Source of the DNA: Yamagishiella unicocca
Taxonomy: Eukaryota > Chlorophyta > Chlorophyceae > Chlamydomonadales > Volvocaceae
Direction: 5' to 3'
Assembly (NCBI GenBank): GCA_003116995.1
Contig: BDSL01000020.1
Span: forward strand, 1,054,001 to 1,118,000
DNA length: 64,000 nucleotides
A program made the position numbers and the translations under genes. This document shows, in pieces, positions 12,141 through 20,867 of the stretch (position 1 is the first letter of the stretch; each line of letters opens with the position of its first letter). The notes under the pieces were generated by a model. The model did not search any database. It saw nothing but the letters and a program-made list of their open reading frames with translations, and had not been told where the DNA came from.

Positions 12141-12637
12141 GGCACTGGTTCCGGAGCCAGGACATCTGCGTTCCCGCTTGTATGCTGTTGCCTCATGGAT
12201 TCGGTTTCCACTCGTTCCGACAACGATGGGGACACGTGTGAATCTCGCGATTCAGGTCGGGCGCAGGGCCCTTCTGACCAAATCCGTTGGTGCCGCAGAG
12301 TACTTAGCGGAACCACGCCTCATTCCTCGGCGTGGTTCTATCTTCTGCTTGGTTGTGTTGGTTGTTTTGGTTGTGCTTCTACACAATGTAACACACCGCG
12401 CTTGAAGAACGCCCGCGGCTCCTTGCTGCGTGAATAGGTCACTAGGTCGACGCAGCCGCAGTCAGCGCCGCCTTTACGTTTGGATCTTGAGACCCTGCAG
12501 CTTGGTAACCTGCAGCCCGCCTGCCAGCAGCGCCAGTCCGCGGGGCTGTGGTGCCGCGCGCCCGCGCCACCCAGCAACAGGTCGAGAAGTGTTACACCTG
12601 GTGTCGGCGACAGGTGAAGCCTGCTGTGGGGCATGGC
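12141..12637. repeat. Interspersed element, copy 2 (internally shortened)
   Basis: It matches 684-1164 and then 2336-2384 of the first copy and lacks the 1.17-kb interval between them. It also lacks a 39-bp block and carries a 5-bp insertion near 12338. It starts within the apparent intron after the orphan exon at 11829. No 28-bp flanking repeat like that of copy 1 was found. Confidence 0.7.
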
Positions 12638-13069
12638 ACCTTTGTTAAGAACCTGCTTGTTAGTGAAGGTGCTGGAGCGCGACTACATGCGTATCTACAT
12701 TTAAACACTCAATGACATAGGCTCCTCCAGTGTTAAGGCTGTGTTGTAGGCGCCGTTGCTAGGGTAGAGACCGCCCGCTTGCTTCTCGTCCGATTGGCAC
12801 GTTCTGGGCGCCCGCTGCAACTTCAGAATTTACGCTTACGTGTTTTATATGTATTGCATCACAAAGGGAGGCTTATTTCCTTGTTTTCCTTTACGCCAAA
12901 GATAACGCATTACGCCGAGGGGTCGCGATGTACGACACAATTACGCCTATACGCCTGGCGTAAAGATTTTGACTGTAAATTACGGCGGAAGCTCGAAATA
13001 ATTACGGTGCCAACGCTGCGTATGCAGAGCTTGTACTGTAAACCGCCAGGAGCAGCAGACCAAGGCATA
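12638..13069. other. AT-richer spacer with scattered ttacgc motifs
   Basis: No gene seen. The motif ttacgc(c) recurs several times between about 12830 and 13010. The stretch borders the inverted arm of the retroelement and could be part of its terminal non-coding DNA. Confidence 0.35.
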
Positions 13070-13460
13070 TGCACCTTTCTGAAATGCCGGTATTTATATA
13101 AGGCCCGGATCTAAGGAGTGCACTACGGACGAGCCGCAGGGTGGGGATATGGCCCACTTGACAGGGGCAGTCGAGTGGCTGTAACGGACGGCAAGCGAGC
13201 GAGACCTGCCTCCTTTCTCTAGAATGGTTAATTGGCAATTAGGCACCAGCAACGTCAACGCCAGCCTCGACGGGCGACCTTCGCTCGTCTCAAGAAACCC
13301 CCCCTCCCTCCCTGGGGGCCTGGTGGGGGGCCCGCGCCTCGTTCCCCGGGCCGGGGCTCGGAGGCCCTCGTGGCGTGTGGGGTGGAGGTAGCGCTGTAAT
13401 GTCGCTGGTGCTCGCATCTGGCCTCGGAGCTGGAGGTCGGCCGGCGAGACCCCCAAGGCA
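13070..13460. repeat. Left inverted arm of the YR cassette
   Basis: Its reverse complement matches 14898-15268 along nearly the whole length, apart from a ~20-bp extra piece near 13114 and scattered substitutions. It contains a TATA-like tatttatataagg near 13090. On the minus strand it encodes a second version of the recombinase C-terminus, including the active-site Tyr context (LQRYLHP). Confidence 0.9.
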
Positions 13461-13464
13461 TTAG

Positions 13465-15069
13465 GTGTCTACTGGCCTCTATCCTGTAACCACACCTATT
13501 TCTCTGCGCCCGCCGAAAGGTAAGACCAGCACAACGGACGCGAGACAAACAGGGTCGCGGGCGGGAGGGCGGGAACGCGACGGACATCAACCGAGTCCGC
13601 TTTCTCTGCGACAGTGTAAAGCAAAGAATGCAACTCTGCTGGAGAAACGAAACTCCGGCGTCGGCCGACGTGCGCCTGGTCTGGCGCCAAATCGCGACAC
13701 AGAGATCGTCCCAAGTCAGGCGACCCTACCGTCTTCCCTCGTGAGTGATCATTGGCCACCCCTTTACCGCGCGACCTGTGCGCTGACCCGTCCTCCAATT
13801 GACGTGCAGACTCTGGCCACCAACCCGGGTAGCAGCATCAATTACTACCTGTCCCAGCTCCGCCCGCGCCCTCCTGTCCCGATAGACCCACTGCCCCTTC
13901 CGACCGAGGTGTACGAGAGTGGGCTGGCTTCAGCCCTCGCGGTCCACCAACAACAGTGGGAGCCCGAAACCTGGCGTCGGATTCAGGCCGCAGGCCAGGA
14001 GTTAGCGGTGTGGCTCAACTGCATCTCCCACTCCCTCCAGACCTGCACCCCGGACGACCTTTTGGCCTACCTGGAGGAGCACTGGCTCCCCGAGCACCCC
14101 GGCCACCTCCGAGCAGACGGACGACCCAGCGCTGGCACGGTCCCATCACAGATCTCCCACCTGTCGACGGCCTTTAGCTTGGTCGGCCGTCGCGGCCCCT
14201 ACGTGGATGCTACCGGATCTGGCAATCCCTGCGACTCCGCAGCCATGAAGGGTTACGGCAAGGGCTACCTCATGTTGGCGAGCCGAGCCGGCCACAGTGA
14301 GCATGGAGCCATGCCCCTTACGGTGCAGAAACTTACGGCTCTGGCCAACTACCTGCATACGCAAGCCGCGTCCGCCTCTTCAGCCCTCAAACGCACTACT
14401 TTCCTCCGTGACCTGGCCTTATTTACTCTACTGTGGCATACGAGCAAACGCACCAAAGAGGGCGGCAAGCTAACTTTCGACGACTTTCGAGCCCCTGACA
14501 ACGGCCAACAGCCTTTCACCGGCTTTCCCCTGCCCCTGCCCGAGACCTCTGTGGGCTATCCCGCAGGCTACGTGCTCTGCATCGATCAGCTCGGTACGAA
14601 GACCGCCCGAGGTATCCGGGCCCCGCCCATCCGTCTCTATCCCAGCGACGAGTCGAGAACTTGCACGGTACGCGCTCTGGCGCTCTACCTCGCTGCTCTG
14701 GCCGCCCTACCCGCTCCAGCAAGCGCCTTCCTCTTCCGCCCCTTAAACCAGCAGAAGAACAACTTTGCTGATCGACCTTACAGCACTTCCGCCGTGGAAG
14801 CCCGACTGCGCCAACACCTCCAGAGTGTCGGGCTCTACGCGGGCGAGGCGGCCCATATACCGTATAGCTTCCGTCGGGGTTCCCTCCAACACGAGGCTGC
14901 CTTGGGGGTCTCGCCGGCCGACCTCCAGCTCCGAGGCCAGATGCGAGCACCTGCGCCATTACAGAGCTACCTCCACCACACACACCACGAGGGCCCCCGA
15001 GCCCCCGGCCTGGGGAACGAGGCGCGGGCCCCCCACCAGGCCCCCAGGGAGGGAGGGGGGGTTTCTTGA
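13465..15069 (+). CDS. Tyrosine recombinase of the retroelement
   Basis: This is a 534-codon open frame that begins at the inner edge of the left arm; no upstream ATG is obvious, so the true start or splicing is unclear. The N-terminal half (to about residue 290) looks like a SAM-like core-binding domain. The catalytic half contains box I (residues 325-335, HTSKRTKEGG, with R329 and E332), box II (PYSFRRGSLQHE, R470/R471, Tyr in place of the usual first His) and the nucleophile Y502 (LQSYLHH). The enzyme should cut and rejoin DNA through a 3'-phosphotyrosine link to integrate the circular cDNA. The last ~56 codons lie inside the right inverted arm, so the nucleophile is arm-encoded while box II is not. 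It is convergent with the RT frame. Confidence 0.85.
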   Translation: MSTGLYPVTTPISLRPPKGKTSTTDARQTGSRAGGRERDGHQPSPLSLRQCKAKNATLLEKRNSGVGRRAPGLAPNRDTEIVPSQATLPSSLVSDHWPPLYRATCALTRPPIDVQTLATNPGSSINYYLSQLRPRPPVPIDPLPLPTEVYESGLASALAVHQQQWEPETWRRIQAAGQELAVWLNCISHSLQTCTPDDLLAYLEEHWLPEHPGHLRADGRPSAGTVPSQISHLSTAFSLVGRRGPYVDATGSGNPCDSAAMKGYGKGYLMLASRAGHSEHGAMPLTVQKLTALANYLHTQAASASSALKRTTFLRDLALFTLLWHTSKRTKEGGKLTFDDFRAPDNGQQPFTGFPLPLPETSVGYPAGYVLCIDQLGTKTARGIRAPPIRLYPSDESRTCTVRALALYLAALAALPAPASAFLFRPLNQQKNNFADRPYSTSAVEARLRQHLQSVGLYAGEAAHIPYSFRRGSLQHEAALGVSPADLQLRGQMRAPAPLQSYLHHTHHEGPRAPGLGNEARAPHQAPREGGGVS

Positions 15070-15268
15070 GACGAGCGAAGGTTGCCCGTCGAGGCTGGAG
15101 TTGATGTTGCTGGTGCCTAATTGCCAATTAACGATTCTAGAGAAAGGAGGCAGGTCTCGCTCTCTTGCTGTCCATTACAGCCACTCGACTGCCCCTGTCA
15201 AGTGGGCCCTATCCCCGCCCTCCTTAGATCTGGGCCTTATATAAATACCGGCATTTCAGAAAGGTGCA
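14898..15268. repeat. Right inverted arm of the YR cassette
   Basis: It is the reverse complement of 13070-13460. It holds the 3' end of the recombinase frame (including Y502), its stop at 15067-15069, a TATA-like ccttatataaata near 15238, and on the minus strand the stop of the downstream part of the RT polyprotein. Confidence 0.9.
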
Positions 15269-15714
15269 TCCCGATGGGGCAGCAGCCACCTGTCATGGAC
15301 AGGCATCTGATCCAGCAGCACCGTCCACCACCGGGGCCAGACGGGTAGGATCAAAATGCAATCCGGCCTATCATCCGCTACCTTCCTCACCACCTGCCCC
15401 ACCAGAGCGAACGGGGGGTAGATATACCACAGCTGCCGGGGCTGCCCCGCCTTCGGAGCCCAGCTATGGGCGAGTGCGTCCACTCCCAAGGAGCCCGGAT
15501 TCCAGTACCGCGAGTAAAAGCTGCTCGGTACTACCATGGTGGCGGCATCCGCGAAGCAATCCACCTGGGGTGTCCGACCTTGCAAGCTCGGCCGTTGCAG
15601 GATGCTTGCGAACACCTCCTCCTGGAGGCTCCACTGCGAGGCGTCCTCCCGCTTGCTCAGCTCATCGGCTTGCACCTGTAGCTCCTCGTCACGTGGGTGC
15701 CATACCACGTGCAT
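15256..15714 (-). CDS. C-terminal part of the RT/RNase H polyprotein (shifted frame)
   Basis: The frame opens with HVVWHPRDEELQVQADELSK, the expected end of a retroelement RNase H domain (W-x-P-R ... AD-x-LS), then continues as the DIRS-type tail (VDCFADAATM, YIYPPFALVGQVVRK, LILPVWPRWW). It overlaps the upstream RT frame at 15689-15714 but in another phase. A 1-base change near 15700 therefore splits one polyprotein into two ORFs, either by decay, by sequencing error or by frameshifting. The stop falls inside the right inverted arm. Confidence 0.7.
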   Translation of the reverse strand: MHVVWHPRDEELQVQADELSKREDASQWSLQEEVFASILQRPSLQGRTPQVDCFADAATMVVPSSFYSRYWNPGSLGVDALAHSWAPKAGQPRQLWYIYPPFALVGQVVRKVADDRPDCILILPVWPRWWTVLLDQMPVHDRWLLPHRDAPF

Positions 15715-17524
15715 CGATCTCCGTGTCCGTCGCCGCGCACAGGCGGTAGATCGCCGCCACCCGCTCCAGGCAGGGACCCCGCCCCTTCATACCCAATAAG
15801 CAGAGCTGGGCCGCTGAGCTATCCGTCTGGTATTGCACACGACGATGCGATATCAGCTGGGGTGCGCACTGCGCCAACCACTGCATGGCGAGCTGGATCG
15901 TGCCCAACTCTCTCTCCGTGCTGCTGAACTCTCCTGCCGCCATCCGGGCCTGCTTATCCGGATTGAATGGCACGAACATCTCATCGCGGCCCAATTTGCC
16001 CCCCGGCAGGAACGCCGTGAACGCGCTCCCCGAAGCGTCTCCCGTCACCCGGAGTTGGACCGCGGGTCCCTTGCGCCACCAGGTGCGGCCATTCTTCGTC
16101 CGGAGCACGTCCAGGAACACCTGAGCTTCCGCCAGGCACTGGCTGGCATCCGACACCGCCTCGTCCCACGACCCTTTGCCTCGCAGCGCCATTCCTACCA
16201 AGCGGCTGTGCAGCTGTGCCGTCGCCACCGCAAGGCTCATTGACATGATCTTACCCGCCACCCGTGGTACCTGACGCATCCCCATCTCTGGCGCCGCCTG
16301 CAACTCGGCCACCAAGGCCACGAACCCCTCGACCTTCTCCAGCGGCATCTCGAACGCTTGGTTCGCGGCATCCACGATATGCCCCAAGAAACGTAGCCTC
16401 TGTGTCGGGACCAACCGGCTCTTCTTGAAGCTGAGTGTGAACCCCAACGCGCTGAGTAATAGGACGCAGGTGCGGCCCAAGTACTTGGCCCGCCCCTGCG
16501 AGCTGGCCACGCCCGCTACGTCATCTATCAGGAACGTCAATCGTGCGCCATGGCTCCGCAACGGATGGAACACCTCCAGCTTCAGGGCGGTGTACAACCG
16601 ACACACGGGGGCGATGCCGAATGGCATGTGTGGCCAAAAGAACAGCTCCCCCTGCCACTCGAATGCCAGGCACCGATACGACTCGGGGTGCATCGCTAGC
16701 TGCCAGTACCCCGACTTGTCATCCGTAGCAAACAAGTAGTCCTCCGGTCGAGTGTAGTGCATCATGTCCGTGATCCTCTCATACTTGAGTGGCTTGTAGC
16801 GCATGAAGAGGTTGATGTTCATGCATAAACGCAGTTTGTCGGGCTGCACCACCACCCGTAGTCCGTTGACTACCACCGGCGGCTCGCCCCCCTCCCAACG
16901 CCGAATCGCCCCCTGACCCACTGCCTTGAAGACTTCCGTCGTTACGAACTCCGCGTGCTCTTCTGCGCTGCGATGGTTTGGGAACGACACGCGGTGGGGC
17001 TCACGACCCTGTAATAGGTCGTCTGGTTTGACCCGCGGTCGAAGCTGCGCCAGCATCTGCCGGACGATCCGAATCTTCTCGGGCTTGTGCGGGGCGGATG
17101 CATGTCCGGGGCCCCAGACGCCCACGATGTCCAGCTGCACTCCGTCCCGTACCATCTTGAGCACGTCTTTGCCCGGCTCTGTTATCTTCCCATCACCCGC
17201 GAGCGTCAGGAACGTCTTCCACACCCGAGCGAACCTCTGCAGGTGGCCCGACTGGAACTGGTCGGGGTCTGGGCACAGGGCTTTCAGCTGTGTTTCGAAT
17301 GCTGCGTTGGGCGTCGCCTCACTGGCCCGCAGGTCGTTGAGATGCTGCATGCGTGCCCATGCCTCATACAGCTGCTGCAAGGCGGTTCCCTCCGATGGTG
17401 AGCGCTCCGGGTCGACCGCTTGAATCACCCCTCCGGTCCCCAGCCCCACTCCCCTAGCGCCCACACCACCCGCCGGCACCTGCGAACACGCAGCCCGGCG
17501 CACATGGATCACGACCGGCGGCAC
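15689..17524 (-). CDS. Reverse transcriptase / RNase H of the retroelement
   Basis: This is a 611-codon frame. RT fingers and palm are visible (ATDDKSGYWQLAMHPES; then PFGIAPVCRLYTALKLEVF). The catalytic box is FLIDDVAG with D334/D335. The thumb region has CVLLLSALGFTLSFKKSRLV and LRFLGHIVD. RNase H follows, with TGDASGS (D496), the SSTERELGTI glutamate and YQTDSSAAQ. The enzyme copies element RNA into cDNA. The frame is closed early by a shift near 15700; the rest of RNase H continues at 15256-15714. The N-terminal ~200 residues are Gag-like or linker of unknown fold. Tail-to-tail orientation against the recombinase is the notable feature. Confidence 0.9.
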   Translation of the reverse strand: MPPVVIHVRRAACSQVPAGGVGARGVGLGTGGVIQAVDPERSPSEGTALQQLYEAWARMQHLNDLRASEATPNAAFETQLKALCPDPDQFQSGHLQRFARVWKTFLTLAGDGKITEPGKDVLKMVRDGVQLDIVGVWGPGHASAPHKPEKIRIVRQMLAQLRPRVKPDDLLQGREPHRVSFPNHRSAEEHAEFVTTEVFKAVGQGAIRRWEGGEPPVVVNGLRVVVQPDKLRLCMNINLFMRYKPLKYERITDMMHYTRPEDYLFATDDKSGYWQLAMHPESYRCLAFEWQGELFFWPHMPFGIAPVCRLYTALKLEVFHPLRSHGARLTFLIDDVAGVASSQGRAKYLGRTCVLLLSALGFTLSFKKSRLVPTQRLRFLGHIVDAANQAFEMPLEKVEGFVALVAELQAAPEMGMRQVPRVAGKIMSMSLAVATAQLHSRLVGMALRGKGSWDEAVSDASQCLAEAQVFLDVLRTKNGRTWWRKGPAVQLRVTGDASGSAFTAFLPGGKLGRDEMFVPFNPDKQARMAAGEFSSTERELGTIQLAMQWLAQCAPQLISHRRVQYQTDSSAAQLCLLGMKGRGPCLERVAAIYRLCAATDTEIDARGMAPT

Positions 17525-17551
17525 GGAACCGCAGCCCGACCGGGCACAGAA

Positions 17552-18191
17552 TCAGGCACGGAAGTCGGGGCTTACCGTATCCCCGGGCGTCGGAGCCATG
17601 GCCTCGGTCACCACCCGCAGGATGGTCTCACGGGCGGGGTGCGGACGGGTGCATCGGGCCGAGCACGAGCCCCCGGCCCCGAGATTGCCGGCCGCCGCAA
17701 AGCACCAGCCACTGGTAGCGCGTGGCAGCGCGCAGGTAGTCCTCGAACGACACGTGCGGCAGCTCCGCACGGAACAGAGCCAGGTTGAACGAGGCGAGGG
17801 CGCGGTCGCGCATGTTCGAGGTCGGGCGCGCACGGGGCACGCCGGCGGGCGCACGATCGGCCGGGCTCAACACCGTCAGAAACGATGCTGCCGGGCGGGG
17901 CGCACCACGCGCCCCGTCCCGCCCAAACCCACTGGGGCCCGGCCCCCCACTGGAGAGATCGCGGGGACCGCCGGGTCCCAACCAGCCACCACTCTCTGCG
18001 GGCACCGGCGCCCACGTGGGGCCCGCCCCCATGGTGCCGCCTAGCCGCTGTGTCGGGATCAGCCGGCTCTTCTTGAAGCTGAGCGTGAACCCCAGCGCGC
18101 TGAGCAATAGGACGCAGGTGCGGCCCAAGCAAAACCGCCATAAGTGCGGCGCTCGGCGGTCTTCGCTACCCACGCCGACAACCGCACACAC
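17552..18191 (-). pseudogene. Gag-like remnant with an inserted second RT fragment
   Basis: The minus strand at 17628-17830 reads FNLALFRAELPHVSFEDYLR, a globular stretch that may belong to the element's Gag region. At 18049-18129 there is a near copy of the RT segment found at 16404-16484 (FTLSFKKSRLIPTQRL), in the same orientation and abruptly joined to unrelated sequence on both sides. This implies a nested or rearranged second element copy. No continuous ORF links it to the intact RT. Confidence 0.55.
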
Positions 18192-18513
18192 GCCCGGAGG
18201 AGGGCGTCACGCAAACGAAGGAGGGAGATCAGCACGGGGCAGCCGCCCTCCACCCAATCACTCGCGGTGGGGGGCCGCATCCCGCCGCCCATCGGCCCGC
18301 TCTCCAACACCAACCACTCCCGAAACTGGGCCCACCGCTCGGCCGCGCCGACCGGCGGGGTCGGCGGTGCGAGCCGGACGGCCTCCAAGATCGACGCTCC
18401 GAGACCTAGGAAGACTAACACGAGAGACAGCCGACGCGCAAACGCTTCCACAGGCCCGACCGCCACCTGCGCGGCCTGGACCTCCCGCACGCGCAGCCGC
18501 AGCTGCAGACGCG
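18192..18513. other. Junction between element remnant and the helicase-W2 gene
   Basis: Minus-strand frames are open here (e.g. LVFLGLGASILEAVRL) but no family is recognised; they may be more element sequence. The last part would serve as promoter and 5' leader of the gene starting at 18514. Confidence 0.35.
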
Positions 18514-20867
18514 ATGGCAGCGCCGGCAGCAGCGGCCCCGGCGGGCGAGGCGGCCGAGGGCGAGGAGGAGGGCCCCGCGGAGGACGACACATGGAAGGTC
18601 CTGGAGCAGGTGCGCAGCGCGGCTCAGTCCCCTAAAGCCCTTGTTTACCCTACCTTGTTATCATTTTCTCCGCCCGCGCCCCGTTTCCTCCTAATAACTA
18701 CCCCAGCCAGTACCCGCACGCTTGGGCAGGTTAGCATCTTCACAAATACCCTCTTGCTTCCCCGGCCCCGGCCCGCTCCGTCATATCACAGGACGTGCGC
18801 GGTCTTCGTTCTGAGCTCCTGGAGCCGGAGGTGGTGCGCCTGGCCGCACAGCAGGAGCGCTTCCAGGAGCTGCGGGAAGCGTGAAAGCAGCCGGTTAAAC
18901 CGGCAGGCAGCATGGCGGACGTACTGTCCAAGCAGGTGTGTAGGGAGGGGGGGAGAAGGGCGCGATGCGGGTGGCAGCAGCTGGGGGCCGGATGTGCAGT
19001 TCGATTAGCAGTCCACGGACGGGTCACGAAGGCGGCATGGGAGCGCGTCGTCGATAGCGCACAACTCAGACCTCCTCCGTCCTCCGTCCAGTGTGGACTC
19101 AGCACTGCATCCACACGCACGTCTGCCCCACGAACCATGCCTTTGTTCCATGGTTCCCTTCACGTGTACCGGTATATTGCCCAGCCGCCATGTTGTTCCT
19201 CCATCCCTCCCTCCTCCTCAGGGTGTGACCCTGGTGGCCACCCTGCAGCCCCGCCGTGTGGCGCTGAGGCTGGCAGGCAAGGGGGTGGACGAGGAGCGCT
19301 GGACGCAGGAGGCGCGTGCGGTGCGGGCCAAGGTGCGCAAGGCGGCGGCGGAGAAGCGGGCAGCGGAGAAGGCGCGGGAGCGCGCGGCGAAGCGCGGAGA
19401 CGAGGACGGCGGCCGCGCCGGCGGCAGGGACGACGGTCTGGGCAGCGCTGGCCGGGTGATGCTGCGGCCGGGTCTGGTGGTTTGGGCTGACGAGGCGGAT
19501 GACGTGATGGACGACGACGCGCTGGTGATGCTGTCCAAGGGGGTGGCCTACACGGCGACGCGCGACGTGGAGCCGCTGGTGAAGCGCTTGTACCAGCAGG
19601 TACGACAACTGTGCGAAAGGGGTTAAGATTGGGCTGGTGATACGATTATGGGGCTTCGGTGCGTGGGGATAAATGGGGTACGGCAGTAGTGATGCAGACT
19701 GGGGCTGGCTGAGGGCTTCAGCGGGATTCACAACCCTGATCATGCCGTACCTGACGCCCTATGTGTCTTTCCCGCCCTGCACCGCCGCCCCTCCTCCTCC
19801 CCTTCCAGGCGCTGCTGTACGTGCCTGAGCGCGCCGACACGAGGCCGCCCCTGCACACGCTGGTGGTCGACTACTCTGCTGTGTACGGCACGGACTGCCC
19901 CGCCGTCGACACCATCGTGCTGTGCGCTGACCTGGCGGCCCACGCACCTCAGCTGGGAGGACCACCAGCAGTTCATGGGTCGCCTCCGTCGCGACGGCAC
20001 CGTCATCTACCCGGGCATGGACATGCTGCGCAGGGCGGTGCTCGGCGGCGGCCCGCAGCAGTGGCAGGAGCGGCGGCGCCAGCGGGAGGACGAGCAGCGG
20101 CGGCGAGTGGAGGGCGTGCTGACGTGGCACGTGGCGCCGGCGGCGGATGCGGCGCCGGACGGCGCCGCGGACACGACTGCGGCGGCGAAGAGCGAGCTGT
20201 TGAAGTTGTTGCGGCCTGGCAGCTTCTCCCGCTCCGACGTGGGGCGCTGGGTGCATGCTGGCGGCAGCGCTGCGCGACTTGCTGGCGCCGCGGCCGCCGC
20301 TGGCGGGCGACGCGGCGGCCGCTGACAGTGGCAGTGGCGGCGGCGACGGCGACGGATCCGCAGTTGTGCGCTGCGGCGGTCCGGCGGCTGAAGCGCTGGG
20401 GGACGCTGCGTCCGGTTGCGCTGCTGGAGTCGCTGCGGCTGGAGCGGCCCGGGGAGCAGCTGAAGCTGGTGTCGGCGCTGGAGGAGCTGTGCCTGGCTGA
20501 CACCCAGAGCGCCACCGGCGCCACCGGCGGGCGCTACCTGCCTTGCGCCACCCGGCTGCTGCAGGAGCTGGCCAACGAGGACCTGGTGGAGGAGGAGGCG
20601 CTGACGCAGTGGTGCGAGGAGGCGGAGGGCAGCAGCGGGGGCCCGGCCGCGGTGGCGGCGGCGGCGGCGGTGGCGACGGCGGACGCGAGGGTTCGCGCCT
20701 TCCGGAAGGCGGTCGCGGCGGTGCGGGACTGGCTCCACAAAAACAACGAGTCGGAGGACGGAGGGGAGCAGCGAGGAGGGCGAGGAGTGAAGTGGCTGTG
20801 TGACGCGGGCTACAGCGCTATGCGCGGGGGCCGGTGTAGACGGTCGCCGGGCAAGGTCGGATTTTGA
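18514..20867 (+). pseudogene. SF2 helicase-like protein with C-terminal W2 domain, broken
   Basis: Four exons with phase-0 GT-AG introns are clear: 18514-18609, 18792-18935, 19222-19599 and 19809-20867. Exon 3 carries QPRRVA (motif Ia-like), ADEADD (DEAD-like, residues 169-174) and TAT (motif III-like). Exon 4 has TDCPAVDTIVL (motif V-like) and HQQFMGRLRRDG (motif VI, Q-x-x-G-R-x-x-R). The C-terminus (KLVSALEELCLAD, NEDLVEEEALTQWCEEAEG, VRDWLHKNNESED) matches the W2 fold of eIF2B-epsilon and eIF5, a platform for translation factors. No Walker A motif I was found. Breaks: an in-frame TGA at 18882-18884, and three frame changes in exon 4 (about 19930, 20265, 20350), all in the same direction. 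It is either a decayed gene or one hit by base-calling errors. The stop at 20867 is provisional. Confidence 0.6.

Larger units (their letters stand above)
13070..18191. mobile_element. DIRS/PAT-like tyrosine-recombinase retrotransposon
   Basis: The element combines a reverse transcriptase/RNase H reading frame (minus strand) with a tyrosine recombinase (plus strand). That pairing is diagnostic of YR retrotransposons (DIRS, PAT, Kangaroo, Ngaro), which integrate without an aspartate-type integrase. Inverted arms at 13070-13460 and 14898-15268 bracket the recombinase. The outer right limit is uncertain: the minus-strand polyprotein opens at 17524, and further element-derived sequence, including an RT fragment, runs to about 18191. 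From memory of the family, Volvox Kangaroo also has its recombinase inverted relative to RT. Frame breaks suggest this copy is not fully intact. Confidence 0.85.

Noticed and set aside
13465..15069. Host integrase or phage-type recombinase
   Set aside because: The adjacent RT/RNase H, the inverted arms and the motif style place it in a DIRS/PAT retrotransposon.
19925..19960. A 31-nt intron in the helicase-W2 gene (gtgcgc...cctcag)
   Set aside because: It would restore the frame but is far below normal intron size, and removing it would make the motif V-VI spacing too short; an indel is more likely.
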